Assembly (NCBI GenBank): GCA_009602725.1
Contig: WELB01000062.1
Span: 497,325-561,324 of the forward strand
DNA from: Spirogloea muscicola
Taxonomy: Eukaryota; Streptophyta; Zygnematophyceae; Spirogloeales; Spirogloeaceae
DNA: 64,000 nucleotides
Direction of reading: 5' to 3'
A model generated the notes under the pieces. It saw only the letters and a program-made list of their open reading frames with translations. It had not been told where the DNA came from and made no database searches. The position numbers and the translations under genes are program-made. How positions within the stretch are numbered: the first letter of the stretch is position 1; each line of letters starts with the position of its first letter. This document shows positions 12,366 to 23,879 of the stretch, piece after piece.

Positions 12366-13369
12366 ATTTCCAACGCAGCGCGCGTCTTCCTATGGTGCGG
12401 CATTCAATCCAGGTCAAGGGCCGCAGCGCCCGTGGCCCCAGCAGGATCGCTGGCGCAAGGCCAGCCTCAGGCGAGATCATCCGGCACGGCCAGCCGAGCC
12501 CTGCTGCCTCGAGCACGGGCAGCTGCATTCGCTGATAAAGCTGCCGTTGTGAGTCGCAGATGTGAGGGCCAGCCCCAGGAACGCCTAGTCCTTCCCCTGT
12601 TCAAGGCTGAGTAAGGGCGCATGCACTGTGCACGTCACTGCGCCGGCTACGTCGTCAAGATTATAAGAATGTAAAAATGGATGATTAATAGATTATGAAT
12701 AATGAATAAAGAATTAATAGGTTCAGGGCTCCAAGTGGAGGCATGCCTTAATCCTCATTTTGCGAGTACCCATGCCCTTCCATTTGTGTTGCGGGGCCAT
12801 TTGCCTAGTCACCTTTCTCACCAAAACCAGGCCAGTGGAAGTCGCACCGCTATATGACGTCAGAAGTGTCCTCTGAGGCCTCTGGCTCATCTTGTATTGT
12901 GCTTCAGACATTGCCTAGAAGGACAGACTTCTAGGAGAGGCTGGTTGCTCAGCATTCTTCGTCCTGTCCACGCACACCCAATAGGCACACTGGAATTTGG
13001 GCGCTTCAGCTTCACCAAAGAGGTGTCAGGTGCATCATGGTGTCTTCTTCTTATACAGTCTCCTTGCTGAATTCGCAAAGCCACACGCTAGCCCTCGCAC
13101 GTAGTCTGCAGCTTATACTGGCAGCCCTCTGGAGCCGCTACTGGTGACCTACAGGAACGAAGGCAAGTTGTCGGAGTGAAGAACCATAAAATATATATGA
13201 TGAGTCCACAATTGGGCAATGGCATTCTGGGGCATGATGCAGAGTTGGTCAGGCAAGCCTGACTAGTGCTCAATGTGCATCACTTACGTCAGATGGCTAA
13301 ATGGTGGGAGAACTGGTCAGACATCCGCACAGCACATGATCAGCTCACTTCGAGCAGAGGTCTAACCAT
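12366..13369. other. No recognisable gene
   Basis: About 1 kb without a supported coding region. Sequence near 12660-12720 is AT-rich (AATGAATAAAGAATTAATAG). The part nearest 13369 is probably the 3' flank of the minus-strand BTB gene. Confidence 0.5.
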
Positions 13370-14614
13370 TCACCTGTGGCTGCCCGTCTTGGTACAGGCA
13401 TTGTTGAAATTGAGCAGCAGTGTCTCCAGTCCGCAGTAATGATGCCATCGATCCTCAGTGCCCCGCTTCTGCACCCTCTCTACGAGATCGATGATGGCGG
13501 CAGCCTGCTCCTTAACGCAGAAAATACTGAGGACCTTGCACGCGTCGGCGTACACCTCGTCCAGGCCAGCTGTGCAGCAGCGACTGCTGACAAAGACCAA
13601 GGTGGGCACCCAGATGAGGAGGAAAGAGAGCCGCTCGCGGTCCTCAAGGGCCAGGCGCCCTGTTGCAAGGCCGCGGAGGCAGCTCCGTAAAATGCCATTG
13701 AACTTGCCAACCGTCTCGTCGTCGGCCTGACACCTGATCGAGGTGGCCAGCCACTCCTGCGGTGCGAGCAGCGCGGCAAGCGTCTGCCTAAATCCCAGGT
13801 CGTGAACCTGCGCGAGCAGCCAGCCGTACTTGAAGAGCAGCCCCGGGAAGTACATGGCCTGCCAAGCAAGCGTGCTGGCCTCGTGGCGTACGACATCGAC
13901 GACGCCGTACTCAACACCGCGGCGGAGGGCCTCGTCACCAGTAGCGGCGATGTTCTTGAGCATGGCCATGAACGGGGCCTCGGCAGCTATGACCGTCGCC
14001 GCTGCATGCCGGGGGCTCAGCGCAACGCGGCTGAGCGCGGCCTCCACCAGCGCGCGTGTAACGCCCCGCACCGCCTCAGAGCCTGTAAAAGAGTCCCTGT
14101 CGCTGGCGCAGCGCGCAAGGAGCTTGTTCAGGCGGCCATCGTCGAGCGGGATGGAGGTGGCAAGCGCCTTGATGATTGCCTCCTTTGCTGCTGTCCACGA
14201 AACGATGGCCAGATACTCGGCGGCGAGGTTGACGCCGTCCTGGAAGAGGAGCTCAGATGACGCCAACAGGAAGCCAAGTGCGCGGGTGAAGCATCGAAGC
14301 GGCGTCGCCAGCGCCATTCTGTTGTACATGGCCTTGGCGACTGCAACGTACGCTTCGGCGCCGCTCGCCGCCACCATCTCTATCGTCGTCACGCCGCTGC
14401 TGCCGGCCCACGCCGCGGAGCACCGCGCCTCGACGAAGGGGCTCTGCCGGCACACGACGTCCTTGTGGAGGTGGAGCTCGATGGCGCGGCCGCTGCAAGC
14501 GTCCTTCACCGTGAGTAGAAGGTCCGCCGTCTCGCGGTCGTCGAAGCGGGGCTGCGCCGTCGCAGGATGCGCCGTCATGCTGGGAGCGCGGCCGCCGCTG
14601 CCGCCAGCTGCCAT
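13370..14614 (-). CDS. BTB/POZ-domain protein, intronless
   Basis: A single uninterrupted frame of 414 codons from ATG at 14614 to the stop at 13370. After a short Gly/Ala/Pro leader, residues about 24-115 read as a BTB fold: the entry strand ADLLLTVKDACSGRAIELHL, then HKDVVCRQSPFVEARCSAAW and TIEMVAASGAEAYVAVAKAMYN. The rest, to about 400, is mostly helical and leucine/alanine-rich, like the BACK-type region that follows BTB domains in many plant and algal proteins. BTB proteins usually dimerise and often serve as CUL3 ubiquitin-ligase adaptors; no substrate-binding domain such as Kelch, MATH or ankyrin is visible. Codon usage is very GC-rich compared with neighbouring intron-containing genes. 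The absence of introns in an intron-rich genome suggests either a lineage-expanded family or retroposition. Confidence 0.8.
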   Translation of the reverse strand: MAAGGSGGRAPSMTAHPATAQPRFDDRETADLLLTVKDACSGRAIELHLHKDVVCRQSPFVEARCSAAWAGSSGVTTIEMVAASGAEAYVAVAKAMYNRMALATPLRCFTRALGFLLASSELLFQDGVNLAAEYLAIVSWTAAKEAIIKALATSIPLDDGRLNKLLARCASDRDSFTGSEAVRGVTRALVEAALSRVALSPRHAAATVIAAEAPFMAMLKNIAATGDEALRRGVEYGVVDVVRHEASTLAWQAMYFPGLLFKYGWLLAQVHDLGFRQTLAALLAPQEWLATSIRCQADDETVGKFNGILRSCLRGLATGRLALEDRERLSFLLIWVPTLVFVSSRCCTAGLDEVYADACKVLSIFCVKEQAAAIIDLVERVQKRGTEDRWHHYCGLETLLLNFNNACTKTGSHR

Positions 14615-15340
14615 TGCAGGCCTGCCAGCGAGCCGAGCTGACGCCCGCCGCAGTGGATTGCCGGCGGCCGGGCCACAAGCAGCGAGAACGATCGCTCTGG
14701 GGAGCTCGGCGGCCGTGGCCTCACTCGGCTTGCTCGTCCGCAGGGCCCGTCCCGAGGGCTGGCGGCCGCGGCGCGCCGCTCACCTCGGCATCTGGTGGCC
14801 CCACCGACGGGGCGCGGCACGCGGCGAGGCGGCCGCCGCAGTGCGAAGTGACTGCCGCTTCTGCAGAGAATGCGCGACAGGCATCGCCCGAAGGAGCTTG
14901 CGGCTGCTGAGACTATAAGAGTGGCGGCGCGGCTGCCGGGCGCTGCCTGCTGGCCAGCTGCGGCGGCGTGGTCCGACAAGCTCGGCAGCCGCGTGTGACC
15001 GGGGAGCAGAGGAAGGCGGAGGAGGGAGGGCCCGGGGGGGGGGGGCCCGCTGCCGCCTCCTGAAGGCCCGGAGGGCGAGGACGCCTAGACCGCCTTCGGT
15101 CTGGTGCTCGAGCCAGCTCAGCTCCGCTTGTCGGATACGGATGTGCTCACTCGTGGGTACCAGTGACCGCCTAACGACGGCTTATTGCCCCGTTACCAGG
15201 CGGGGCGACGGCGGCGGCCCCACTGGCCGACGCCGCAGCCGAGCCCACGGCCGGCGCCAGGCCCCAGGGCGCCCCGCTCAGTGCCGCGCCAGACCCCCCC
15301 GGGTGACTTATCAGCGGTTACTTATCAGTGTGACACTGAC
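14615..15340. other. GC-rich upstream region with element remnant
   Basis: This holds the probable promoter and 5' UTR of the BTB gene and a 12-base G run near 15034-15045. On the plus strand, at about 15129-15168, an element ORF end reads SDTDVLTRGYQ before a stop. The last is a small relic of the same retroelement superfamily found elsewhere. Confidence 0.5.
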
Positions 15341-15350
15341 TTGCACTGAC

Positions 15351-15720
15351 TTGCAGGCACGATGTGAGCTCCTGATCGATGCATTCCAGGTGGAAGTTGC
15401 GGACATTTGTCCTCAGCTTGAGAGTGCTTAGCGATACGGCACCCTGGCGCAATAATCGCAGGGACTTATGCCAGCCATTTGAGCATGTACAAGAAAGTGC
15501 CAAGAAAGCATACTTCTTGCCCAGATACTTCTCCTAAGTCTCAGGTTACCCTCAGAAGCAGCCATTTTTGTTAGATATAATCAACAGATAGCTCAAGAGT
15601 AAAAGAGGCCATCTCGACGAGTAAGCCGATAGCCAGGAATTTCGAACACCTGCTGCCTAAAGCAAGATACATGTTACATGGTAGCTGCAACTTCATGACC
15701 TGCTCAAGCAGGTGCAGGGG
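15351..15720. repeat. Diverged duplicate of TPR-gene 3' end, distal copy
   Basis: This segment aligns by eye with 15892-16261, offset 541 bp. Shared blocks are GTGAGCTCCTGATC, TTGTCCTCAGCTTGA, AGAGGCCATCT and CCTGCTC-AGCAGGTGC. Divergence is substantial and no long frame is conserved. It looks like an old, non-functional copy of the last exon and 3' UTR. Confidence 0.75.
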
Positions 15721-15891
15721 ACAGTCTGTCTCTTGCATGCATGACATAAGATCTGCATCTAGTTGCTCATATAGTATTTGTCAACTGTCTAAATCTCATT
15801 CAAATGCCTAGCGTGTACATGGCAACCCTACGAGTCAAGCTCTTGCACACCTTAGATGTAGGCTTATCTGACTCTAGCAGTTTCATGCTGA

Positions 15892-16261
15892 CTTGCAAGC
15901 ACAATGTGAGCTCCTGATCAGTGTTTTTCATATAAAATTTGCAGACAGTTGTCCTCAGCTTGACAGTGCTCAGTGATACAGCTGCCGGGCGCAGTAGATT
16001 GTGGACCTTATGACAGCCGTTTGTGAATCACATGCCAAGACAACATAGTCAACGAGCATATACTTCTCGCAGGTCCCAGGTAATTCTCAGAAGCCGCCAT
16101 ACTTGTAAATGTCAGACGACAGTTTGCCCAAAGCTTAGAGGCCATCTTGAGGAGTGAAGTAATACCCCAAAGCTTTGTGCACTGCTGCCTGGACCAAGAT
16201 ACTCATCACGTACTGTCCAAGTCAGTCTGCAACTCCATGGCCTGCTCGAGCAGGTGCCTAA
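15892..16261. repeat. Diverged duplicate, gene-proximal copy
   Basis: Partner of 15351-15720. Its upper end (16206-16261) is the live last coding exon of the TPR gene; the rest is the likely 3' UTR. Confidence 0.75.
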
Positions 16262-19200
16262 CTCTATCCTCTCCAGACTGCTCTTCTTCCTTACTATTGC
16301 TACATCTTGGTTCCAATCTTCTCCGCCTGTTCATTACAAAGGCTAACCTTTGCAGACACACCAACTTTTCTCTCTTCAGCTCTGGACTTCTAAGTACTGA
16401 TTGAGGAAGATTGGGCTGCAAAGTCCAAACTGCTCGTCAAGACAAACCCAAACCCCTGGCTGGCAAACTCTGACAGTGTCCTATGCATGGTCTTGGCGCT
16501 CTGTAACCAGGGCCAGTCATTGTTGTAGAGATTGGTTCTGTCCCACTCTAGCAATGAGGAGAGCAAAGCATCCGGGAAAATGACAAAGCTGCACTTGTGA
16601 TTTGTGCATGCATCCTGACACTGAAGAGAAAGAATCTACGCACCTGCAATAGGATGCTCAAGCAGCGCTCAAACGCCCTCTCGGCGTTCTCCTCAGCTTG
16701 CAGCCTTTCTTCCTGGAGAAGAAAACGTTGACTGAAGCCTACTGTAATGCAATCGCAGCTAGTACACAATATCTCAAATCTCAACGGTGCATTGGAGGCA
16801 GGATGTCGTGTTCCAGGATATCGGGTGAACGACACACCTCACTTGTCTGTTGTGTCTCGCTAATCTTGGTGAAGATGAGCCCCATGAGATTCAATGACTT
16901 GACCTGCATCCAACATGTAGAGAAGTTTACATGCAAAACTTTGGCGGCACCTAAGAACTCTACAGACTTGAAGATTTATCCAGCACATACAAATTTCCAA
17001 ATTGGCCAATCGAGTAGCATTCAAAGGTTGGTAACAAATCCCTCTGAAGGACCTGTAAGGTCTCTCTCTAGATTGATATTAGTATGATGGTATGAAAAGT
17101 AAATGACAAGTATGTGCAAGCATGACTCACCACAGCCATCAAATGTGATCCCATAGCTCCTGTGACCTCTTTACCTGGTACAGCCACAATGGAACCCCCT
17201 CCGGTTTGGAGTTCTTGATTCAGACAATTCTCAGCCAACCTGCGGTACAATCAGAATATTTGCTGAAAGTACTGTCCTCAGATTGCTTGTCTTGATCCAC
17301 ATCTTGCCCCTCCTAAGTCACATTGAAAGTAGAGAAGCTCCTCATTTATTTGCACTAATCTGGAGATGATGGACCAGGTGTAGACCTTGTTGTTACTAGC
17401 TTATGGTTTTGGACACTGGTGAGCTTCAGTAACAGTGCCCACCTAGCTGCACTTGCAGCCAATGCAACGGCCTCTTCGAGAAGTGAGGCTGAAGCAGCTG
17501 ATTCCCCCTCTTCTCCCAGGTGCGTCAAAGATAAGGCAAGCTTGTACAAGGTTGGACCATTCTGCAGTTGCCGCCAATTGCAAAGCACTTGTCACATATA
17601 CTAAAGAGCAGTGAATACGGCCGTCTGCAACAGAGGGACTCTCAATTGCAACACTGCACAGTAGTACCTGGTAGTGTGACGGGCAAAGTAAGTGCTGCCT
17701 GCTCTGTAAACACCTGTATAGTGGGGAAAGCGATCCAACTGATTGGTACCCCAATGTTGTCTCTCAAGGTTTGCAGCACTATCTCCACCTTACCAATTCA
17801 AAGGTTTTCCAATTAACACATGCTCATCATCTGCATAATCTGATCACTTACCTCTGTAGGATATCCCTTGCTTCTTGATATCTCTCCTGCGCAAGAAGGG
17901 TGCTCGCAAGGTTCTCTGCTGCAGTGAGGGTGCTCAAATCCTCTGCACCCTGACAAGGAGCCTTGATGAGAGCAAATGTCCAAGAGGTATCCTAATGTCC
18001 CATGCACACTAAAAGCTCAAAGTCCGCATATATTGACTTGCATACTTGCAAATAATGATGGGCAAGAACTCTCAGCAGGACTACCATACTGTGATGACTG
18101 GACTGGACCAATGATACTTTAGATGGAAGGAAGATATAGCAGACTTAGAAACCATGAAAACAAGCGCAACTTAGATGGGAGGCAAAAGTACGACAGCCGA
18201 ACTTCTGATTACTCATGCCTGCCAAGGAACATAGCAGCAAGATATGCATCTATCTACCTGGGACATCTCCAAAGCGTGAAGGACCTTTCTTTGATGTTGC
18301 TCAGCCCGGAAGAGCTTGCCATCAGCAACCAGTATCTGAGTTGGAAAAGCGTCGGAGTACATTGTGAGCCATCATACACGTGACACCTTCCTGATAGCAT
18401 AATCAAAATCCTGCATAATACTCACTTGCCAAAGCTGAGCCACTCCTACCTCAGCTAGCCTGCTCATCCTTCGCACGGCTGTCTTGCTGAGCCCAGCACC
18501 AGCATCCTACATGCGCAGTTGTTGACCCCAGAACTTGGTTGAGACAGTCATCAACCTTCAGGAGGGAGTGATTTTCCAAGCCACCAACAAGCTGAGCTGC
18601 TTGACTCTTATCCTATCTGGCCTTGAGATGGTTACCTTAACGACATGCAAAATCTTCATCAAGGCACAGTGTGCTATTCTGCAATGACTATCTCCTGTTT
18701 AACCTTGGAGAAACTTCCTTCATTGACGTTCAGAAATCTCCATCTAAGCACAGTCTGCTATTCTGCACTGAAGGCGTTCAAGTGAACTTGCTTCCAATAT
18801 CTTGATGGAGTCTTGGATGAGAGCCTCTGCTTCTTTTGCATGGCCCTGCAACCTCATTACCTGATACAGTAGCCCGCATAAGTACGAGTCAGAACTTAAA
18901 GAATAAGGACATCTTTCAATGCTTGCATTCTCCTCATAACTTGGCACATCTCCTTTGAGGATCCTGTGAAGGATGACTAAACATCACAGTACCTCGCCGA
19001 GATGGAAAAGTGTGGTCGCATACTCGGGGTGATTGGTCCCCAAGGTCTGCCCTTTTATCTGGCCAACCATGTGACGCGCTGACAATATTTGGTCTTGACA
19101 GACATGACATGGAATAGCATATTACTGCACATTACCTTCTACAGCTGCTGGATAATGACTTCCAGTTCATTTTGTAAATAGTTGCTATGACAGTCTCACT

Positions 19201-20910
19201 TGTGCACATGTGCAACATGCACCAAAGACCACTCTCATAAGTTGGTGCCCACCTTCAGAGCTCGCTGCATCAAAAATGTGTAAAGTCCAATCAGCTGGAC
19301 CGGCCTTCATGGACTGTAGTCCAATGTGCCAGATTGGACAGAGGTCGGAGGACAACATGCGAGCATGCTAATGACTTTGTGACTTTCGAGCTGACCAATG
19401 CAAAGATTACTCCTACGGCACCAACAGCATAAGCAGCATCCAAACCAGCAGACAAAGCCAAACTATTTATGTTGAGCTTGTCGCCTCATGTACCTCGTAA
19501 TATTCTCGAGCTTTCTCAAAATTTCGCTGCTGCACGTACACGCCAGCCAGGTTGTGCAAAGCCAAACCAACACTGCACGACAAGGACATGAAGCTCAGGT
19601 GCTGTGGAACCAAAAGCAAGACCATCAGCCAAGAAGGAGCAAGTCTGTGCAGCACCTCTGGCTTTGGGGCCCTGTAGCAGCCTCCATGCGCTGGACAGCC
19701 TCAAGGTACAAGGGCTCAGCCTGTTTGTACTCCCTCCTCAGTCTGTACAACTCGGCCTGCAAGAGGAACTCGGCCTGAGTCCTTGAAATATATTCCGATT
19801 GTCAACTGACCGACGTAGAACGCGCGTGCATGACTGCAAAGGGATGGGCATGAAGCAGCGCACGAGGTTGTTGTAGCTTGATGCAACATGAGGATCTTTG
19901 TCGCCAAAGCCAAGTTTGGCCTCCTCAATTGCCCCTGCAAAATATTTCTCCGCTTCCGTCCAACGTCCCTGTTGTGACATATAGCAGCATGAGATGATGG
20001 TAAACCTGAACAAGTCCTGCGATGTGATGTCTCTCTACAGATTGTGATCAGCTGCGATGTAATGTTCCGCTCAGCCATTCCGGTGGCACATGCCCCCATT
20101 CTAGACTATGAATAGCACTTAGAAGTGACTGCTGTAAGGTGGGCAAAAGATGCAGCTGGAGTACCATACAAGAAGCTCAAGCTACCAAGTACAAATAGGT
20201 GAAAGACTGGTCAAGCGCTTCAACATGAGTGACCTCCAGAGCACCTGCGTGAACATCTCCCTGCCGGTGTCTGTGAAGACGCGCCATCTGGCAGTGTGAG
20301 CATTCGACACAACCTCCCCCTTTTCTGCCCTGATTAGCTCCTCTGCATGTACAGGCAGATCCTCTTCACCCAGAGCCTTCTCTGCCAAGGCCGGCTGAGC
20401 CTCCCAAATTGCCACGCCTGAGATTAGCGCCACCAGGAAAGTAAGCACATTAGGCAGGATTTGCTTGAGACAATGTCGAATTCACTTGCAGTGATGGAAC
20501 CTGTCTTCTGCACTCTGAATGAGTGTTCCACTTACAAGATCAAAGCTCGTTATGCTTTGTGGCTTCGCAGGGCAATCACACTTGCAAGCTCAAGTCCTTG
20601 GACCACCCATGCCAGAGCTTTCATCACACGTGGAGCTACTACCTACAACCTCTGACGAGACGGTGCAGCTGGTGACAAGCTTCGAGAGCTCTTGAACGCT
20701 AACAATCACTGTGAATAAGCTCTCACATGCGGCTAACGGTAGCAGTCGCTTTACAAGGCCGGCAGGCTTGTGATTCTTCTGGGCTGCCCTGTGAGAAGCT
20801 GTGAGAAGTGAGACATGGGAAACGTCTTTGCAGTCAGGAGCATCAGCGCCTCGTGTGTAGTTGGTGCAGTCCGCTAGTTGAGAGGACTGCAGCGCGGAGG
20901 TCGACACAGG
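16206..20910 (-). CDS. Kinesin-light-chain-like TPR protein, probably plastid
   Basis: A many-exon gene encoding tandem tetratricopeptide repeats, hence a protein-protein scaffold. Clear exons in gene order are 20450-20245, 19968-19864 (GRWTEAEKYFAGAIEEAKLG), one from about 19770 (AELYRLRREYKQAEPLYLEA), about 19570 (LALHNLAGVYVQQRNFEKAR), about 19090 (TLGTNHPEYATTLFHLGE), about 18880 (GHAKEAEALIQDSIKILE), 18500, 18320, 17950 (LASTLLAQERYQEARDILQ), 17560, 16720 and 16260. The last ends DRVRHLLEQAMELQTDLDST. The first clear exon carries a hydrophobic stretch and LAEKAL after QPA, like a thylakoid or plastid leader; an upstream exon around 20890-20700 is rich in Ser/Ala/Lys. The exact start codon and several borders are unresolved. 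Exon 16206-16261 lies in a local duplication. No motor or enzymatic domain is seen. Confidence 0.72.
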
Positions 20911-20989
20911 CAAGCTGCTACCATCTCAGAAGGCCTTCATAAACTAGCTTGATCACAGACACCATCCAAGTTGTGTAAAGCTTAGCTCA

Positions 20990-21290
20990 CCCTTCAGAGC
21001 CGAGGGATGGGCACCATGATTCATGGCTCTCCAGAGAGGTGCAGCACTGCGCCAGAGCCTCAGCGCAGCACAGCCGTATCTGCTGGCCATTGCGATGATC
21101 TGGGACAGAGTTGGCTTGCAAGCCGGCCGCCAGTGAGCGGGTGGAACCCCTTGTCAAGCCGGCCCTACGGCTCGGTGAGCCTGGACGCGCGGCTCGTCGT
21201 CAAGAGCACTCACAAGGAGCTTGCCGGCTGGTTGAGAAGCTCATCGGGAGGTGGCGGCTGCCGTGGCGTGGGGACGGAAGTGACCAGAAA
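20990..21290. other. Spacer upstream of repeat block
   Basis: GC-rich sequence with no recognised gene. It may include the 5' end of the TPR gene (an ATG-containing stretch ends in a GTGAGC donor on the minus strand near 21000). Confidence 0.35.
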
Positions 21291-21680
21291 GAAAGAGCAA
21301 GCGCGGCCAGATAAACTGGTGGCTGGGAGAGGCCAGCCCAAAAGACTGGACAAGGTCTGAAGGAGTCGGAGTCGGAGTTGGAGTAAAGAAAGCAGCATGC
21401 GCGGCCAGATTAACTGGTGGCTGGGAGAGGCCAGCCCAAAAGAATGGACAAGGTCTGAAGGTCTGAAAGAAAGGGCTCGCCCCTTGAGGATAGGGGCTGC
21501 AAAAGCCTGCCCTAAAAAGGTACGAGAGGGGGCCAGGGGAAGCGCCAAGTAAAACAAGCACAACGAGAAACCAAAGCAGCTACGTATCAATCCGTAACCC
21601 CTGCTAAGCGGCCTCAGGTCTTGAAGCTGGGCTCCTGGAAGTGGGTCCCCTGGCCAGAGCCAGAGCCAGCAACTGAAGCT
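21291..21680 (-). mobile_element. Two twin tails followed by a family C copy
   Basis: On the minus strand, 21391-21460 and 21291-21360 are nearly identical tails (CCTTGTCCATTC or CCTTGTCCAGTC, GGGCTGGCCTCTCCCAGCC, ACCAGTTAAT or ACCAGTTTAT, CTGGCCGCGC). They are separated by a GGAGTC-rich spacer. 21476-21545 is a family C tail (GGGCTCGCCCCTTGAGGAT on the plus strand). 21595-21680 holds the end of its ORF and 3' UTR. Confidence 0.65.
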
Positions 21681-22189
21681 GGGGCCACTTCCCTTAAACG
21701 CACAGATTCGGCGTTTTCTAGAGAGGGAGTACTTGTCTTCTGCGTGAAAAAGAAGAAAGGACAAGCTTCACTATGAAGGCGAGCAGATGAAGACAGCAGG
21801 TGACTTGCCAAAATAAGCAAGGTGAGCTTACAATCAGGCAGGGGGTGTGCCAGGTCCAGTATATTCTAATACTTGTCACTGCCTATAGCTTGTTAAGCTG
21901 ATTCACGACCATAAAGGAACTTATTCATGCATGAAACTCAACTCAGTCACACATTGTTAATTGTGCAAACAGGCTGACCTTTCACTTTCACAGCTGTCGT
22001 CGTCTACCAATATTCTGGCTCTGCATAAGAAGGCTGGATGTACGCAGGTACAGCATCCGCCATCCACTCATAATTTTCCTCAGCGACCTTCCTCTGCAGA
22101 CGTTTGGTTACTGATTTGAGTAGACAAGTGCTGCTTGAAGAGCAGTCTTCCAAAGAAGGCAACCTGTTTACATCGCAAGTCCCTGCTAG

Positions 22190-22660
22190 TACCTTAGCCC
22201 AGATAGTCCACCTCTTGGCTGGCTCTTCTCAGCCACTGCCTACTGCGAGTGCCCAGTTGCTTCAAGTCTTCCAAGAAGACACGGCTATTTCAAAGTAAGG
22301 CGATGGTCGTGAGAGGCCAGCCCAAAACTCATAAACAGCAACTCCCAAGTACGGGGAATGGCTGTGAGAGGCCAGCCAAAAGAAATGGAAAAGGTCCACA
22401 AAGGCCGGATGGTGCAAATATTGAGAAACTACTTTCCGTGACTTCTGCAGCCTCTCGGGCACTGCAGCTTTCGTACTTTCTCTCAAGGCACTGTGGCTCT
22501 CGTACTTGGCAAGTAAGCATTAAGTGGACCTTGAAGGCCAGCCCACAAAGAAAGACCAGAAGAGCCGCTTCTTCTTCTGAAAAGAAGAAGAAGCGGAAAG
22601 GCTAGCCCAGAAGGACAAGGCAAGGTCCAAGGGGCCGGAAAGCATAAAAGGGGGGGGTCA
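22190..22660. mobile_element. Mixed short tails in both orientations
   Basis: A plus-strand tail (TGGCTGGCTCTTCTCAGCC, 22210) is followed by minus-strand tails around 22270-22330 and 22340-22400, both with AGAGGCCAGCC stems. Another tail lies at 22535-22620. A run GAAGAAGAAG next to the last one is the kind of CTT-rich terminus seen at many tails. No body sequence is recognised. Confidence 0.55.
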
Positions 22661-22704
22661 GTAGAAGAAGCAGCTCCTCCGAAAATTCACTTCTTATGAG
22701 TAGA

Positions 22705-23100
22705 GAATAGTTGCTCTCCCCATGGGGGCAAGGGCTTTGAAAGAAGTGGCTCTCCCAATGGGGGCAAGGGCTGTGAGAAGCCAGCCCGAAAAGAATTGAC
22801 AAGGTTCGAAGGGGCCAAACTACGAGCTAAGCAGCGACTGCGGGGCCTGAAGAGGCTATGGCAGAATGGGGGAGGATGGACCACTTAGTAGTTACGAGTG
22901 AGGAGCCTCACATCCGACAGACTAGCTGCCGGTAAACTATCCCCACGCTTTGAAAAGCCAGCCCGAAAAGACTTGACGAAGGTTCGAAGGGGCCAACTGA
23001 CGGAGGAGTCTAAAAGCGCTGTCAGAACGGGTGTAGGATGGACCACTCCGTAGCTACGAGTGAGGAGCCTCAAATCGGACAGTATGAGTAGCTCATTTCA
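22705..23100 (-). mobile_element. Two stacked family A copies
   Basis: 22744-22945 has the complete family A ending on the minus strand: ORF end LLTRNY with its stop near 22887, 3' UTR with CGAACCTTGTCAATTC, stem-loop and GAGAGCCACTTC. A second tail fragment lies directly beyond it at 22705-22743. 22950-23095 is a diverged relative carrying the ORF end LLTRSYG but no complete tail. The second copy appears cut by the insertion of the first. Confidence 0.7.
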
Positions 23101-23430
23101 CAAGGCAGCAAGCGGCTGCACAGGGCCAGCCCGAAAATTAGTGACAAGGGCCAGTAGACGAAAAGCGGATAGCACACTGGAAAACAATGTATCATCAAGG
23201 ATAGCCGCTCAGCAAGCCCCACGTAGTAGCCGCAAGTTGAGATTCTAGCAGCCGGATAAGAGCTTCTTCAGAGGGAGCGAGGACTGTGAGCCCGCAAAAG
23301 AATGAACAAAGCGTGAACAAGCAGCTATTTTAGGCTGCGAGGGCTGTGATAGGCTAGCCCAGAAGTTAAGTGAAAGAGGTCCAGCTAGACGAACCAGCTC
23401 TTCCAAGGGGGGCGAGGGCGTTTCCAGTCT
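23101..23430 (-). mobile_element. Degenerate tails
   Basis: Several poorly preserved GGCCAGCCC or GGCTAGCCC modules, each next to GCGAGG-GCTGTGA, at about 23130, 23280 and 23340. They resemble old tails on the minus strand. Confidence 0.45.
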
Positions 23431-23436
23431 CATGCA

Positions 23437-23800
23437 GTGCACTTGCAGGCAGGCCGCACTTTGGCTGCTGCTTCTGAGCTTCGTCGGGGTGATTCTTCCC
23501 CCGTGACCGGGACTTTTGTATGGCTTGAAATGCCTCCTTTCACTTTCATGCGCACCGCACGCCTTGCTTCTTTCTTTTCCAGCTGCAAGTTACTCCGTCT
23601 GCGGCTGCCGAGTCGGGGTTTACTTAGCTCTCACCCGTGGTAGCACTTGCATAGCTGAGTGCTCCTACCGCCCGTCGGCCTTTGGACCTTGTCCACTTTT
23701 CTAGGCTGGCTTTCCAACTCTTTGGACTTTGGCAATCCCTTCCGGGCTGGCTGTTCACAGCCCTTGCCCCCTCCGGGAGAGCCACTTCATTCTTAGGAAA
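23437..23800 (+). mobile_element. Element remnant with ORF end and tails
   Basis: A short translation SVCGCRVGVYLALTRGS overlies the nucleotide motif CTGCGGCTGCCGAGTCGGG that marks ORF ends in neighbouring families. Tails follow at 23700-23720 and 23737-23786 (CGGGCTGGCTGTTCACAGCC, then CCGGGAGAGCCACTTC, a family A type). Confidence 0.55.
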
Positions 23801-23879
23801 AGCCTCTTGCTTTGTGAGAAGCCAGCCCACAGAAGTACGATCTTGAGAAAGCTCTTCCAACGTAGTGTGGCTGTTAAAG

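Noticed and set aside
13830-14918. 362-codon open frame on the plus strand
   Set aside because: Antisense shadow of the BTB gene caused by high GC content; its translation is Ser/Ala/Arg-rich without a domain.
22744-23000. GGTTCGAAGGGGCC in family A copies as a tRNA B box
   Set aside because: It occurs on the antisense strand of the element 3' UTR, has no matching A box or cloverleaf, and is just the complement of the conserved CCTTCGAACC.
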